DNA of 64,000 nt from Liolophura sinensis (GCF_032854445.1 NC_088295.1:71018028-71082027), one strand, 5' to 3'; counted from the stretch's first letter, positions 24,001 to 37,589 are shown. The notes: generated by a model from the letters alone, not told the origin. Made by a program: numbers and translations.

Positions 24001-26421
24001 CACCTAACAAACACGTTTGAAAGTGTCAAATTTTACCTGTGTATAGAAAGCTTACACTCGTTACGAACTAAACATGCTTCCAGTTTTAGCGTGTAATTTA
24101 TGTCACATGCTGCAAGGCATATTGGATTGGGTACACACAATGTAGATTTATATTGTTTACGTAATGGATTGTTTCGTATGAATACAACCATTGGATGTAT
24201 GTACATGTGGGACAGACAGTTTATGGTGCCTATCCTTCCGCATATGGGGTCGAGTAAACACTGCAGAGAACAGCACGCTATATACTACTCGTAAAATATG
24301 GGGTTTAAATAGAGGGTAATAAAGGTGTAAATTTATGCCCGACCTCAAATCCCCTCTGTGCACAAAATGTGATATACTGTCTCGTCTATAAACCACAATA
24401 CAAACACGTACCTAAGCTATACTGTGATCTTGTCGTCAAGGTCCCGTTCCTCACTGATTTTAACTAAGCGCACTAACGTCGTCATCCTAGCTATAGCTGT
24501 CCTCGGGGAGTACACGTCTTACAGGCGTGAATAGGTCTGTACCTGTGCATATCAAACCACCTACAATATGATTCATGTCGCGATTGATTCAAAAATATCT
24601 TTCCGATGCATATGGTGATTGTGACATATAGGTATTTCTTATTATTTTTGTTTGGTTTTATATACAAACTATTTATATGGTATCACAGAGTATATTATAT
24701 CTTTGACAAAAATTACCTAAGTGAATTCCATATGAAGACTTAAGACGCCAGCCTGAAGTTGTTTACTGTGAGACTGGGAAAGGTGAACATTGTTTTGCAC
24801 GATGTATGGAATGGCTTTACCTATTCACAGCTACACTGCGGTCGTTTTTCCCGTGGCACGTATATTCATTGTCACGCTCGATATCCGCGATGCAGATTGA
24901 TAGCTGCTAGGTCAGTTTCAGCAATATGTATACATCAATCAAAGACACGATGAACAGATGAGGGATGTAACGGATTTGTATTCGTGGGCAAATGTGGCAA
25001 TCAAGGAAGATAACACTCTATGATATTTCTAATTAAATGCCAACTTGGCGATCGCTGCAACCCCTTGTATACTGAAAAAAAAAACAAAGAAAGAAAGAAA
25101 ACCAGTATGTCGGGTGAGTGATGCTAGAATGCATTCTGTTATAACATAATTCTGTGTATTATTGAAGGAAATATCAAAATAGAAAATCTGTGCTATATAA
25201 CAATAAAACAATACACTCGATGTCATCACTCAACAGACTTTCTAGTTTGTTGAACACATAGAGATAGACTACATATCTGTACACTAAATATGTGTCATGT
25301 ATAATGCTGTCACTTAAAATGCAAACTATAACTTAATTTCCCTTTGTATGTAACAATAGCTGGCTTTCCACCTATATGATCTGCATATCTACACACCACA
25401 TGCGTTAAAGTTAGTCAGTAACTTGCCAAAGGGCAATGGTTTACTCCGGAGTGGTTCCCTACCACCCGTAAAACTGACCGCCATCGTGTAAGTGAAAAAT
25501 TCTTGAACATGGCGTTAAGCAACCATCAATTAGATAAATAAGCTGTATTGGCCAATGTTTTTGGATTAGAGGTAATGTGAAGGGTCACATGAATTTACAG
25601 TCTGCTCCGGGAACCCAACGATGGCGTTTTAGCGCAATAGCAATGTTCACAAGTCTCACACGTTGTTCCAGAGTACCTAGTAAGCATATGCTTTACATCG
25701 TCGTTGTGGTTAATGTCCAGAATTTATACTAGTTTTTTTCTTCTTAATTGTTACAGGCGCCTGATACGGAGACTTCTTTTAGCATCTGGTAAATCTATGC
25801 GTCGGAACCATTCGTGTAACAGTCGTCAACCAAAATGTTTACTGCTGAATAATGCAGAATATACGATTAGAATAGTTAAGAATAAATTCCTTAATTTAGT
25901 TGCGCGCCGGATTTGCTTTGCCTTTATGTATTTTTTATTTCGGTAATTTATCAATGAAGCAAGGTGTATCAGCTCTCACGCACGCACTCTCTTCTTGCTC
26001 CTGTGGATTTAATCAAGAGAGTTTGACATCAAGTTCAGTTGATATATACCAGTGGGACAGTTTAATGGGGGAATAAGAGAAATGACTTTCTACACGAGGT
26101 CAGGAGATAACGTTTGGTGACTGCTTGTCGAGGTCAGCCATTACTGATACACGCATTCGTATAATCAGCTTGTCTTTAACAAAGCAGGCGGGGATTCTAA
26201 TGAATTAAACATGTAACGATTCGGAATTCATGGCCGACTGTCACTGACATTCGTCTGGAAGGTGTTACAGTGTATACTAGGCCACACTTTGAGCTGTTCG
26301 TTGAGTTGTTGATAGCACGGACAAGGGATTGGACAATTCTAAATGTGTTTATACTGGGCTAGTTGTTCAAATCCATTCTTGATTTTTGTGAACCCGAGAC
26401 AAAGGGTTATATGACATTGTC
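24001..26421. other. Intergenic space between divergent paralogues
   Basis: It holds both presumed promoters but I see no TATA box or other clear site. One SINE tail lies at 25425-25546. Otherwise AT-rich with no supported gene. Confidence 0.5.
25425..25546 (+). repeat. SINE tail fragment
   Basis: AACTTGCCAAAGGGCAATGG, TTTACTCCGG, ACTGACCGCCATCGTGTAAG and CAATTAGATAAATAA match a mollusc-type SINE 3' half. Confidence 0.6.
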
Positions 26422-27816
26422 ATGGCTGACAGTCTATATACCTCAGAGCGATTGTGCAAGGTGATCACACAGAATTTCAGAGAGGATATCGAACTGAAAC
26501 AAAGACTGAGAGCACTTGAAGGAAAAAGACGTCAGGCTTTGGTGCGGATTATTCTGAAAACTCTAGAAATCGAGAGAGATATCGGACCCTTGCTACTTCC
26601 GGGTGTGTCAAAGTCTGCTATCCGTGCTTATCGCCGTAAGTTTCACACAAATTTTGATATGGCCGTACGTGTTGTCCAGTGCTGTTGTTCACTTTACATG
26701 TATGCTATCCACTCGGTTTTGACGACGGTGGTATAGAGATTTCAATGTTCCCAGATATGGGCGTACCTGTTGTTCATTTTACCTGTACATTATTTACTGG
26801 ATTACAATAATCGCGATGGTAGAAATTTCAATGCTCTGATATGAGCGTGCATGTTGTTCACTTTACGTGTACTTTGTCCACTTTATTGTACTAGTCACGA
26901 TCGTAGAGATTAAAGAACCGGACATGCCCCATCACTACAAGCTTAGGGATGCTTGATCCCATGGATTGCCATTATCGGAAATGTTCTAACAGAAGGGAGC
27001 GTTAAATTTCATGTTTCCCCTACGGCTGCTCTTTCCACGTTACAAGTCTATTCATCTGAATAGGCTCATGTCTTTAGGATTCAAGAGATTTGTCCCAAAT
27101 ATTACAACAATAGTGACTTACTTCAGCATTAGATTTAACATATTTGTAAACGGTTGAAAAAACATTTTCAGTTGAGATCATGAATTTTCAGACAGTCAGA
27201 AACCCAGCATTGTGTCCTTCCTATATAAATAAAATCATCTCATGAGCACTGTTCATACAAACCATGTAAAAGGCCATCCCTTTGAGTTGCAAAATGCATG
27301 ATTCCGTCGTGAGAATTCGACTGCAGGTCAATGCAAGACATTTTGGTCCAGTTGTAGGAACTTTTCCTCGTTCTGTGTATACACTAATTACAGCCATATT
27401 CACCTGTTGTTACAGGGTATAACAAAAGACCAGCAGACCACTCGAGTTCATCTGGCGACAGTAAAAAAATTGTGGACAGACGAGCTATCAACGAGAAAAG
27501 TTACCAGGAGCTGATCGAATACAGGTTCGCCCAAATCAGGGCAAATACGAACAACGATCCCGACAGCGTTACCTTCCTTAGAACCCGCTCTGCGTTCAAC
27601 TCACTACGACTACCAGACATCTACAGCGCCAAAAGAATGACAGAGAGCTCAGAAAAACAGCCTATACCGGAGATGACCAGGGGCTCACAGAAGTTCATCT
27701 TGGCAGTAGCCTCACGGTCTGGTCAACCACGGAGAGCACCACAGACCGGATGTACTTCGTCTGGGTTCACTAACGGGCGTCCGACCACTGTAGACTTCAC
27801 ACGAAAACTAAATTGA
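26422..27816 (+). CDS. Two-exon protein of unknown function, copy B
   Basis: Exons 26422-26635 and 27416-27816; 204 aa. Exon 1 has the same length (214 nt) and phase as the minus-strand copy. About 45% of the first 60 residues are identical by eye: TSERLCKVITQNF, ELKQRLRALEGKRRQ, LKTLEIERDI. Exon 2 starts RYNKRPADHSSS and has INEKSYQELIEYRFAQIRAN, matching SYNELLRKLELKSAINTS in copy A. The tail is basic, Ser/Thr/Gly-rich and probably disordered (ends TVDFTRKLN). An AATAAA at 28063-28068 is a likely poly(A) signal. Function unknown; the helical N-terminus suggests a protein-protein contact, which is inference. Confidence 0.78.
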
Positions 27817-30364
27817 CTCCTTTTTCTTTGGTTGTAAACATGTAAATCGATTCCTCCAAGTTACTAGTATAGCGCATGCATGACGTCCAGTGACGTCTTC
27901 TATATCCTTTTCTGGCACGTTTGTCATTGGTTAGAAAGTGTCAGTTACACATGAAAGCAGTATTGTTTAATTGTCGTGATGTACATTGACGTGGTATCTC
28001 AACCGTTGGCTTTCTACAAATACCATTAATTGTCTAATTTTCATGAGATATCATTCACATTGAATAAACACCAGTATCGAAATCAACTCATGTCTTAAAA
28101 TTTCTTTATTTACTCCACTTTATTTATTTTCCTTTGTTTCGTTAGGATTTTTTTTTCTTAAATTAACTTTAAACGTGCATATTTGACAGCAATTTGTGGA
28201 AGGTGAAGAGATTCAGTGAGCGAGTAGAATACATGTGCGATGTAATCCTATACTGCGATCTGGATCTAGCGGGCAACCTGTTCTCTTTCAGTCGCTAGGA
28301 CAGGCTCGGTGTGGATGTAGTCCACGCCTTGAACAGGGAATTTGAGGATTTCCACGCCCTTACCTCTCATGCGGGCCCTAGGGATTTGTAAAACACAATC
28401 AACGACGCTTTGATGGCAGTTTGTACAAGAGTTAACGTTCGCTAATGACCAATTCTCCTCCATTTATTATGGTGCGCACGTCACATATAAGATACTTCGC
28501 CAGTAACTTGCCACAGGTTCACGTAGGTGGACACAGACCCCTATTAGAACTCCCGTTTTTCGGGAACGAATGTAGTTCTGTGTTTGTTTTTTTAGGGTGT
28601 AAAGTCTTTGCTGCCAGCCTGCCGTTTTGGGTGTACGGGCGCATGCTTGGTATCAAAATGATGAAAATTGTCTAAGCTTTGGGCAGGTATGAGTTTTAAT
28701 GATGAAGGTGGTGACGAGGCTGCGAGTGACGTCCCCTGGGCGTTGCTAGACACCCCTCCCAGCTGCCGGCATAGAAAGGTCCAGAATTTGACGGTAAACC
28801 TATGTCATGAGTTTATGCCTTCTTTCTCATAGGCTGGACCAGGTATGCACCAAAGCTTTTTGGCCACGGAATGTTTGGGACTGAGCTACAGTGGTAACGT
28901 TAACATTGTCGCTTGTGGGAAATTAATGGGGGCCTGTGGCCTGGCGATTTAACCAGGGCGTTCCGGTTTTGGCCATCCACAAAACTGAAGGGAAAGGTTC
29001 ATGATCAACAATGAAATAAAGGAGTAAAATAACATGATATTGATTGCGTCATATAAGAAGTTTAACAGGCTGCTGGTCATATGTAATGACAAACATATGG
29101 TACCCATATCCACCATCAGAACACATTAACAAGTGATTCTCTCAAGTATACATCTAGCAAATACAAACGTAAATTTGCTGGATTGACAATACGTGTGAAA
29201 GAGTTGGATTAACAGGTTACGTGGTTATGCCCCTTTATTCGGTCATCAAGAGTTATCGCCCATGAGTCCGACTGTCAAAGGATTTGACAGGTGCGACACT
29301 GCCGATAACAAGTTGGATAGTGTGGGTTGAATTTCGAGTTCATATGAAACATTGATGTTTGCTTTGACGTTTTAAAGAACACGGGGAAGTAATTGCAGCT
29401 TCTAGAGGTTAATGGAAAAGGAAAATGAGCGCTGCTATGAAAGGCTAAACTCGAACCGATTTCTCCGTAATTTTTACAGTTTGCGTGTATTAGTCAGGGC
29501 CCGATTGTCGTTACTTGACTTCATGCATATGCCGGTACCATATTTTACATTATTGATTTGAACAATACACCAAGATGCTTCGGATTTGTATTATCACATA
29601 AGTGACCGCAAGTCTAAAGGTCAGACTGGATGTCACCCCGAGGGATTATTCAATAATTTATTGTTAGTTTCACTCATTATTAGCTCTGTTGGGTTGTCAC
29701 AGGAGACTATTTCAGCTCCTCTCTCTGGCTGGCGGAGTATCGTAGCCACAGGGGCAACCAGTGGTAAGCCATACACCCTTTCACGCCATGTCCGATTAGC
29801 CCTTCCTAAATGATATCTGTAGTCCTAAACAGGTGTCCCCGGGTTTTTAAATGGAGCATGTTCTGACATTGGTTTGGGGACATTCTTGGCTGAGCAAAAT
29901 TTTGCCAAATCTAACCTCAAAGCAATCTTGGGCTATTTGCACCCTTATTGTCACTTCAAATCAGCATCCATGAAACACTAAAAGTCAGTCTTTGTTTTAG
30001 TCCATTCATCATAACATCACTGTAGTGGCTGAGTGTCAAGCTTAACAGTGAGAGACCTAGGTAAGTGGTTGTAGTCTTATGGCGAGAGTAATAAAAGCAA
30101 TCACGTCTACGGGGAATCATAACATAACCCAGTTAAACCCAGCCCATGGGTACGTAACAAATCTCCTGACCAAATCGCTCAGCCAACCCAATAGGAAAAG
30201 TACTCAGATACAAACTTTTTTTGTCTGGTCATTTGAGGAGAGCCCTTTAAACCTTGGCCATGGAAATGATCTTAGTTTAGTGCCAACAGATATGTAATGA
30301 TGCTGTTGGACACCCATAACTTCTGTCGTATTAACAATGGTTCTTCATTCGATTCTTTGTACAG
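27817..30364. other. Intergenic stretch with one weak minus-strand ORF
   Basis: The only suggestive piece is 28463-28266 (-), 65 codons containing VVDCVLQIPRARMRGKGVEI. It looks somewhat coding-like and contains a donor-like GAGAG|GTAAGG, but I found no partner exons. Nothing else was recognised. The 5' UTR of the next gene begins at about 30365 after a TTCTTTGTACAG acceptor. Confidence 0.4.
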
Positions 30365-30391
30365 GAAACCTTAAATAGCACATATTTCTTC

Positions 30392-33300
30392 ATGGATAAT
30401 AACAAGTTGCCCCCGCCAACTCAGTCTTCTCAGCGTGGGAAAGTGAAGCTGTCAGAAATCAGACAAAGGACAGACAGTGAGGACAATCCAGGTACACATG
30501 GCATTGAGAAGTCAGCCCATGAGGAAATACTTATCCAGACCTTACAGCGCCTCAAAGATCAGGTGACTTCCATCAGTCAAGCAAGAGAGAATTCCCCAGA
30601 CGTAAACCTCGTCTTCTCTTCCTCATTGGAGAATGACATGAAACAAATATGGAAGGCAACGAAATACACTCCTGATGAGAAACAAAGGAGGCATATAGCT
30701 GAGATTATCTGCAGCTCAGGCTTCTTGGAGCTGTGCGATCAACTGTGGATACTTTGTCACTGGAAGTCGATGTGGCTATTTAACATGGAGAATTATTCTG
30801 TGTTTAAGGTGCTCAAGCAATGTCTGCATGCCATGTGGAACATCAGTGATATATCGCCTACCTTCTGTCAGAGTCTATGCGACTCGGGTTTTGTGAATAC
30901 CTTCCAGTTGACGCTTGCCAACCACTTCAAGTCTGAGAGGCCATTTCTGAACAATGACAGGGTGGTGTCATATGCTAAGTGCCTGCTGGGAATACTGCAT
31001 AATATTGTACGTCAGAGAGAAGACAGTCATTCAATTCTAAGGCAGAATCTCAAACTCTTCAAGCTGTTCAGTCTGTCCGATCACTTGATGATTAAAACAA
31101 AGGCAACAATGATCCTTTCGTACATTGTGAAAGAATCCGAGACCAGCATGATTACATCAAACCAGGAGACCATCACCTTCATGACGTTGTTACTGAGAAA
31201 TGCCCTCGAATCTCCGTACCACTTCTCCACAAAGTACGGCATCTCTGCCTGTGAGGTTCTGAATGGTTTGAACAACTTAGCAGTCAATGACAGTAACAAG
31301 GCGAGGATTGTTGACTCTGGGATTCTGCCACTATATGTGTCTCTCCTCCAGCCTGACTGTACAGACAGTGAACAGCTGCTAGCAGCTAAAGGTCTCTGGC
31401 TCATCAGCTTCTGTAAATCCAGGAAAGATGAGTGTCTCAAGAGTGGTTGTGTAGAAGGTGAGAGCAATGGTACTCTAAAGTTTGCCTTAAGGTTAAACAA
31501 GTTACTCTGTTATACCTGTTATTTCATTGTTGTTTAGTGTGATACTAAAGAATTTTCACTTATAGTTGTCAGACCTGTGAAAACTGGAGCACTCTCGGTT
31601 AACCAGTGAACTTTGGCAAGTTACCGTCAAACTTTCGCACACGAAAGTGAGTGATTGACCTTTTAAACAGCCACATTGATGGTAAGAGGGGGAATCCACA
31701 AATTTTCTGTTCAAGGCATCCGTTGAACCTGCACTTTATTGGGTCCAAGGTCAAAGGCATTGAAAGAGTTGTTCTTTGAGGTACTGTAAGAAATATGGAT
31801 CAAAATTACATAGTACGGGATATGAGCTTTATTTGATCCCATGATTCAGAGCCTGTTTTTTTTTTTTTTGTTGTTTCAGCTTTAAGTAGGTTGGAAAAAG
31901 GTGACAACGAGGCGCTGTGTCATGCAGCCAGAGGAGCATTGTGGGAAATCCAGAATAACGTCGTGATCGGACAAGAGTTGATTGAACCTCTGCCAGTGGA
32001 GAAATTTGGTGAGACACAGATGTATATCATGTCTTACTGTTTACATGTACTATTTATTGAAAGTATTAGAAGTGTGTACAGTGTTTGTCCAAATTTCATT
32101 AGATTGCCATGTCATAAAAACTACAAGGATGACTTTTAATTTAATATTTTAACTAAAACCTGTAGAATGAATAGTGTCATAATTTATTTGTGCGCTCATC
32201 TGTGTTTTCTTTCCACATTGGTAAAAATTGTTGATTACCAGATGGGCAGGTGGTATAAACATGTACTGGCACAAATACCACTGAGCTTATCAAATGTCTG
32301 TTGCAGCAAGTCCGGTGAATGTTCCCCATGTGATGATCAGTTATCAGTGGGACTCCAAACCCATCATGTTAAAGGTCAAGGACAAACTGAAGGATGCTGG
32401 GTACAAAGTGTGGATGGATGTAGAGCAAATGAGTGAGTTAGTTATGTGTTGTACACTTGATGCCATAAAGTGTACGAGTGGTCTTCTTGGTCTGCTACCA
32501 ATAGCATATACTCACCTAGATTTTGATTAGAGATTAGGGGTTTTCAATCTGTTTTATTCTAGTCCATATTTTTGTAATGGTGAGTTATTGTACTGCGGTT
32601 TTCGCATGTTAAAGTTCATAGAGAATCATCAAGCAAAGATTCTCTTCAAGCTTGCTTCATCTTGCACATAGATGGAAGAAATGGGAACCTTTCTATCTCA
32701 GAACTTTCAGGTCCAAGCTCTGTTGCATTTTGTTCCTGTTTGTCCCATTTCCAGTACAAATGTTGCCTATGGTTGATAAGTAGTACATTATAGTAGTACA
32801 TTATAATAGTACAAGGGAACAATGTGCAGTAATTTTTGGAACTGTGTCACATTTGTGGAAGTCCTTGGCATCCAATTTAGATTTTGTTATTAGCAGGATG
32901 AACAGATGATGCTTGGTGGCTGTTTTTGTTGCATAGTTTCAGAGTGATATGCACATGTAGTTAGTGGAGGCATTTCTATTGAGTGTGTTGTTGTGTACAG
33001 GTGGCTCCACCCTGGAAGCCATGGCCCTGGCTGTAGAGGGGGCAGCTGTTGTCATTGTGGCGATGTCCCAGAAGTACAAGGATAGCCCCAGTTGCAGAAC
33101 AGGTCAGCACAGCACATCCACCATCGTGTAATTTGTCATACTGCTTGATAAATAAAAGTCTTTTGCATCACTGCTTAAGATTTCTCCTTAAATATTGTTC
33201 CTCATGGAGAAAGCCTGTCAAATGCATGTGGTTTTGGGGTGTGAGTTTAAACCTGTCCTTCAACTGAAAATTGTACATTCTCATTTTCACTTTTCATCGG

Positions 33301-35028
33301 GCTGCCGACCTTGACAAAGTGGTCACTGACGCATGTGTGGCTGATTGTGAAGACAATTGGTCTTCCACCAGTATGCTGTGCATGTGGAAAAGTTTGTCAG
33401 TAATTTGCTGAAGGTTGGTGGTATATGCAGGCACTCTGGTGTACTGACCCCCATTGTGTAATAATGAAGTCTTTTGCATGGTGTTAAACAACAATCAAGC
33501 AAATAAATAAATGTACATGTTCCATAAAAAATGTTTCTTTTAATATTTGTAAATGTATTTCAGTTATAATGAATTGAATTTATTCCATCATTATGAATAA
33601 GAAAACAGGATATTATTTTTGGTTTAACAGTAGGAATATTGCTTTATGAAAATAAAGCAGTAAAGTGTGATACACATGGTTAACTAGTAAACAGATATTG
33701 ACTGTAAATAAGTGATTATTCAGATTTGAAGAATTGGCAGTGAATAAACTTTTATTTATTTAGAATTGAACAGGTTTGAGAGTAAAGAGCTTCCTTTTTT
33801 ATTTAAGTGATGTCAGGATTTAAAGTTCTTCAGGGTCAAAATATGATGATAGATTTGTAGATTTGCCTACAGTCCAAGATTCTGTGCTCTAGAACAATAA
33901 TAATGGTCACTGAGGTACTACTTGTATTGGTTCGAGCCATTGCGGTAAAGACATGAAATAACTGTTTGTTGATTTTAGAGGCTGAGTACACATACAAGTT
34001 AAGGAAGGCTGTACTGCCGCTACAGGTTGAGCCCAGTTACTCTCCAGATGGCTGGCTGGGCATGCTAGTTGGAACTCGGCTCTACATCTCTGTTTACCAC
34101 ACGGATCAAGTTGATGCTGCTCTAGCTAAAATATTGTCAGAACTTGGGAACAGAGGAAAGCAGGTGTCTCCAGATAACAGGGTCACTTTTCAGAGAACTA
34201 CCCAGCAAACTGAGCAGTTGATTCAGCAAAGTCATCAACAGGAAGTAGGTGGAATTCTTCCCAATGCAGGGCTGTCAGTGGATTGGAGGAAGTGGTCAGA
34301 AGCTCAAGTGGCAGACTGGTTGTCAAAGTCAGGAATAAACAGACTGTCAGTGTATGTATTTGTCACTTCCCTGTCGAAAGTCTTGAAAGACTTCATACAA
34401 AACTGCAAAAGTCAGTGTTACATTAACCAGAATATTGATTTATTATATTGCTATTCACAAGAATTTTCCAATTGTGTCATGGTGGAGGAAACAAGAGTGC
34501 CTGGAGCAAACCACTGATCTTTTGACAAGTTGACAAGGCAAACATTTCGGCTTGTTTCATGTTACATTGGTAGAAGGCAAGTGGCCACCAGTGAACTGCA
34601 TGTAAGCCTAAGCCCACTGCTGACTTCCTAATGCCTTGAGAACAATAAAAGAAATGAAAGGTGCCTTATAGTTCACTCTGAAATCAGCCTGACACAAAGA
34701 GTCAGATTAATTCCAGTCAAGGTCTAGTAATGGATTGGCAGCTGTAGTCTTTGGTCATTGTCTGTTGGCAACTTCAAGTGTTTTTTACAACTTTGCACTT
34801 GAGCTTAATAAGGTAATCTATTGATGTATCTGATTATAACTGTCCATTACTATCTGGTAATTATGTTTGTTTTGCAGATTTCCAGAGATGGATGGCTCCT
34901 TGTTGGCAGAGCTGCACAGAATGTACGACAGGGCCCCTGAGGTGTTCTTCTCCATGTTGAAGACTGAGCTAAAGCTGCTACTGAAGGAGAGACTTCAGCT
35001 GTCTAGGGCCTTGTCTTCCCTACCATGA
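30392..35028 (+). CDS. ARM-TIR-SAM protein (SARM1-related TIR NADase-like)
   Basis: Exons 30392-31457, 31880-32008, 32307-32432, 33001-33102, 33979-34351, 34878-35028; 1947 nt, 648 aa. Residues about 50-397 are helical armadillo-type repeats (LKQCLHAMWNISDIS, VLNGLNNLAVNDSNKARIVD). The TIR spans about 399-510: VPHVMISYQWDSKP, AGYKVWMDVEQM, STLEAMALAVEGAAVVIVAM, KAVLPLQVEPSY. The Glu of STLEAM (33015-33017, residue 446) aligns with catalytic Glu642 of human SARM1. A SAM-like domain closes the protein (WSEAQVADWLSKSG, FPEMDGSLLAEL, LKERLQLSRALSSL). SARM1 itself is ARM-SAM-SAM-TIR, so the order differs. Likely a cytosolic NAD+-consuming signalling or immune protein. A non-coding 5' exon exists, since the start exon has its own acceptor at 30364. 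Confidence 0.88.
33383..33512 (+). repeat. SINE tail fragment in a TIR-gene intron
   Basis: GTCAGTAATTTGCTGAAGGT, then TGGTGTTAAACAACAATCAA and GCAAATAAATAAA, as in the copies at 25425 and 37700. The rest of the intron 33103-33978 is AT-rich with no other signal. Confidence 0.5.
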
Positions 35029-35106
35029 ACATTGAGCTAAATCTGCTACATGTACTGATGGAGAGACCCCAGCTGTCCACGGCCTTGTATTCTCTGCCAC
35101 GAACGG
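34954..35106 (+). repeat. Tandem duplication of the TIR-gene coding end
   Basis: The last ~75 nt of coding sequence (ATGTTGAAGACTGAGCTAAA to CTACCATGAAC) recur at once in the 3' UTR (ATGAACATTGAGCTAAATCT to CTGCCACGAAC), with about 80% identity by eye. The copy lies beyond the stop codon and remains open for some distance. Confidence 0.8.
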
Positions 35107-36620
35107 GTCATGTTGTTTGCTTATTGAATGAGGGTTCCCCTGTTTTTACGTGCACGTTGTACATGCTTATTGAGCTATGGTCTGATGTAGTTACCTCAAT
35201 GGACAACCTTTCTGAACTAGTTCACACAGTAATGATTATTTTCTTTCTCCACTGAATATTGAACACCAAAAGATATACGTGTTACAACATATCCAGACAT
35301 GAAAAATATTAGGGTGCCTGTTAAGCTTATATTTGATACTAGCATGGGGTAAAAGTGCTGAAGTTTTCTTGTTCTCTCACAACTATTACAGGGAATACAC
35401 GCCCAGTCATCGATGAATGAAATCGATGTAGGCCAGGCAGAGACTAGCAACTAGTAACTTTACAACTGTTTGCTATGCTAAATTTGTCAGTTATCATTGT
35501 AATTGTTAAGAAATTGTGTTAATTGTGACACCAAAGATGAAAGCAAGTGCTTATATGGTACATATAAGGCAGTAACATGCTAAGACTGAATTTGTGTAAA
35601 GCTCAAAACTTTGTGAGCCAAGGACCAGGGCCGAGTTTCACAAAGTGGCGCACGATATGTTGTATGTCATTATTACCATACCATTGTCCTATATGTGCAA
35701 TTATGGTACATGTACTACATCTTTGTGAAACTAGGCCCAGGACTTCAGTTGTGGTTAGTGGTTTTACTGTTCCAGACCACATTGCTACATGTGTACATGT
35801 ACATGTTCACGTGATTCAGTGGCTGTAGGTATTTAAGTACAAATGATGATACCATTGATGGATGTAATGTTTATAAAACAAAAAAAGCTTTAGTAAAGCG
35901 ATACATGTACATGTTGTTGTGAGGATTGAGCATGTGTCTAATAGTACATATTTACAATTGCCTTCATGTGCTGAAATGGCTGGGTGCCTTAATATTGCTG
36001 AGGGTTAAAAGATTTTAGCCTCTTTTACAAACTTGAAGCGAAACCATTTAAGGATTTGTTCAACTTGTATAATAAGGTTGTAGTGCAAGAATAAGGTCCT
36101 GTTGGATTCGTGGAGGCAAGGGGAAATAAAATGTTAATCACCTCAAGCTTGGGATGCATAAGTTAGATTGTTTCGCTTGTAGTGATGAACTTCACCGCCA
36201 GCAAACTATGCAGGCGATGTTCTCTGGAGCAGACACTGTACACAGACAGTGAAATTGCTGGCATATTTTCTTGCTTGTATCTGATATATTTGATACAAGA
36301 GAGTTTCAGAAAGGACAAGATTGCCTGTGAAATATGCCTTCAACAGTAAGGACATATTTGTCAGACTATTAGAAATTCACAAAATATGAATATATGAGCG
36401 AAAAAATCCATTTAATGTCTCCCCAGCTCAAGAGAATGCCTTGTTTTGAATCATGAAGTTTGATCAGAGTATGTTCTTTTCTGAAATGGATTTCTTTCAT
36501 TAAACCGTAGTTAAGCCCTATCCGTAAAGTCAAACATATTTAGGCCACTACATACATTATTAAAAGCCAATTACATCAGTTTTATACTATGCTCGTAACC
36601 GGCTTAGGTTATCAGTCCGT

Positions 36621-36656
36621 CCTGGGATTAAGATAGACATCTATCTTAATCCCAGG
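36621..36656. repeat. Perfect 17-bp palindrome with 2-nt spacer
   Basis: CCTGGGATTAAGATAGA, then CA, then the exact reverse complement TCTATCTTAATCCCAGG. It would form a strong cruciform or RNA hairpin. Confidence 0.95.
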
Positions 36657-37589
36657 TCTGTCCAAAGAGAACGGTATTCTGGCATCAGATTTTCATATGT
36701 AAAGGGATCGTGATGTTAAAGGAGAGGTGAGTTTTCTGCATCATTAAACAGTGAAAACCATTACAAATAGGGACAGTTGTCCAAAAAAAACCACGTACCT
36801 TCCAGGGATGTTTGGAGGACTGCCTGAAGCTGTGTTGTAGGGGTTATGATAGACTTGTTGCAGATTTAGGGGCTGTTCAATGTGTTTTTCCTTCAGTTGC
36901 TTGTCTACAGCTACATATGTTACACGCTTCTTATTCCAAGCTTCACATAGTACAGTACTTCTGCTATGTCCAGACGACCGGCACTTATTACTTAATGTAT
37001 CACATCAGCTAGAGGCACACCTCAATGTTTTTCAGATGTTAATTAGGAATTACTACTAGAGTACATTTCCATTGAGTTTTATCATAATAAAAGTGCTTAT
37101 ATTTGTTTTAGGTAGATTATCTAATGCTCTATGTTATAACGTATGTGATGGCATCATTTAGGAGCTGTACCTGTCTACATGTAATACGAGTGCTCCTGGT
37201 CACATTCCAGTTTTTAAGTGCAGTATATTAATATTGCAAATTGTGCCATCAGTTGTACCATGTTTTCCTGAGGCAGTGTTATTGCTGTTAATGTTACATA
37301 TTAGTGCTCAGTGCCTTTTGCTGAGTTTCTATTCTTATACATGTATACATTTACACGTTTTATTTTTATTTGCTCACCTTTACAAGTTTCTTAGTGCAAT
37401 AAAGTATGCGCATATCAGTGTTTACAATGAGAGTTTGTTTTATTTTATTTAATGAAGCATCCAGCTTGATATTCATTTAATTGATATTCACTGAAATTAA
37501 TATTCACTCAGGCTAGACACTCCAGGCCATTTTCAATACTGTCTGATTTCACTGGTGAAAATGAGACCACACCATTTGAGTTGAAGGCC

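Noticed and set aside
35025-35255. 76-codon ORF after the TIR-gene stop
   Set aside because: Begins in the duplicated coding end and then runs into non-coding 3' UTR; no start context or homology.
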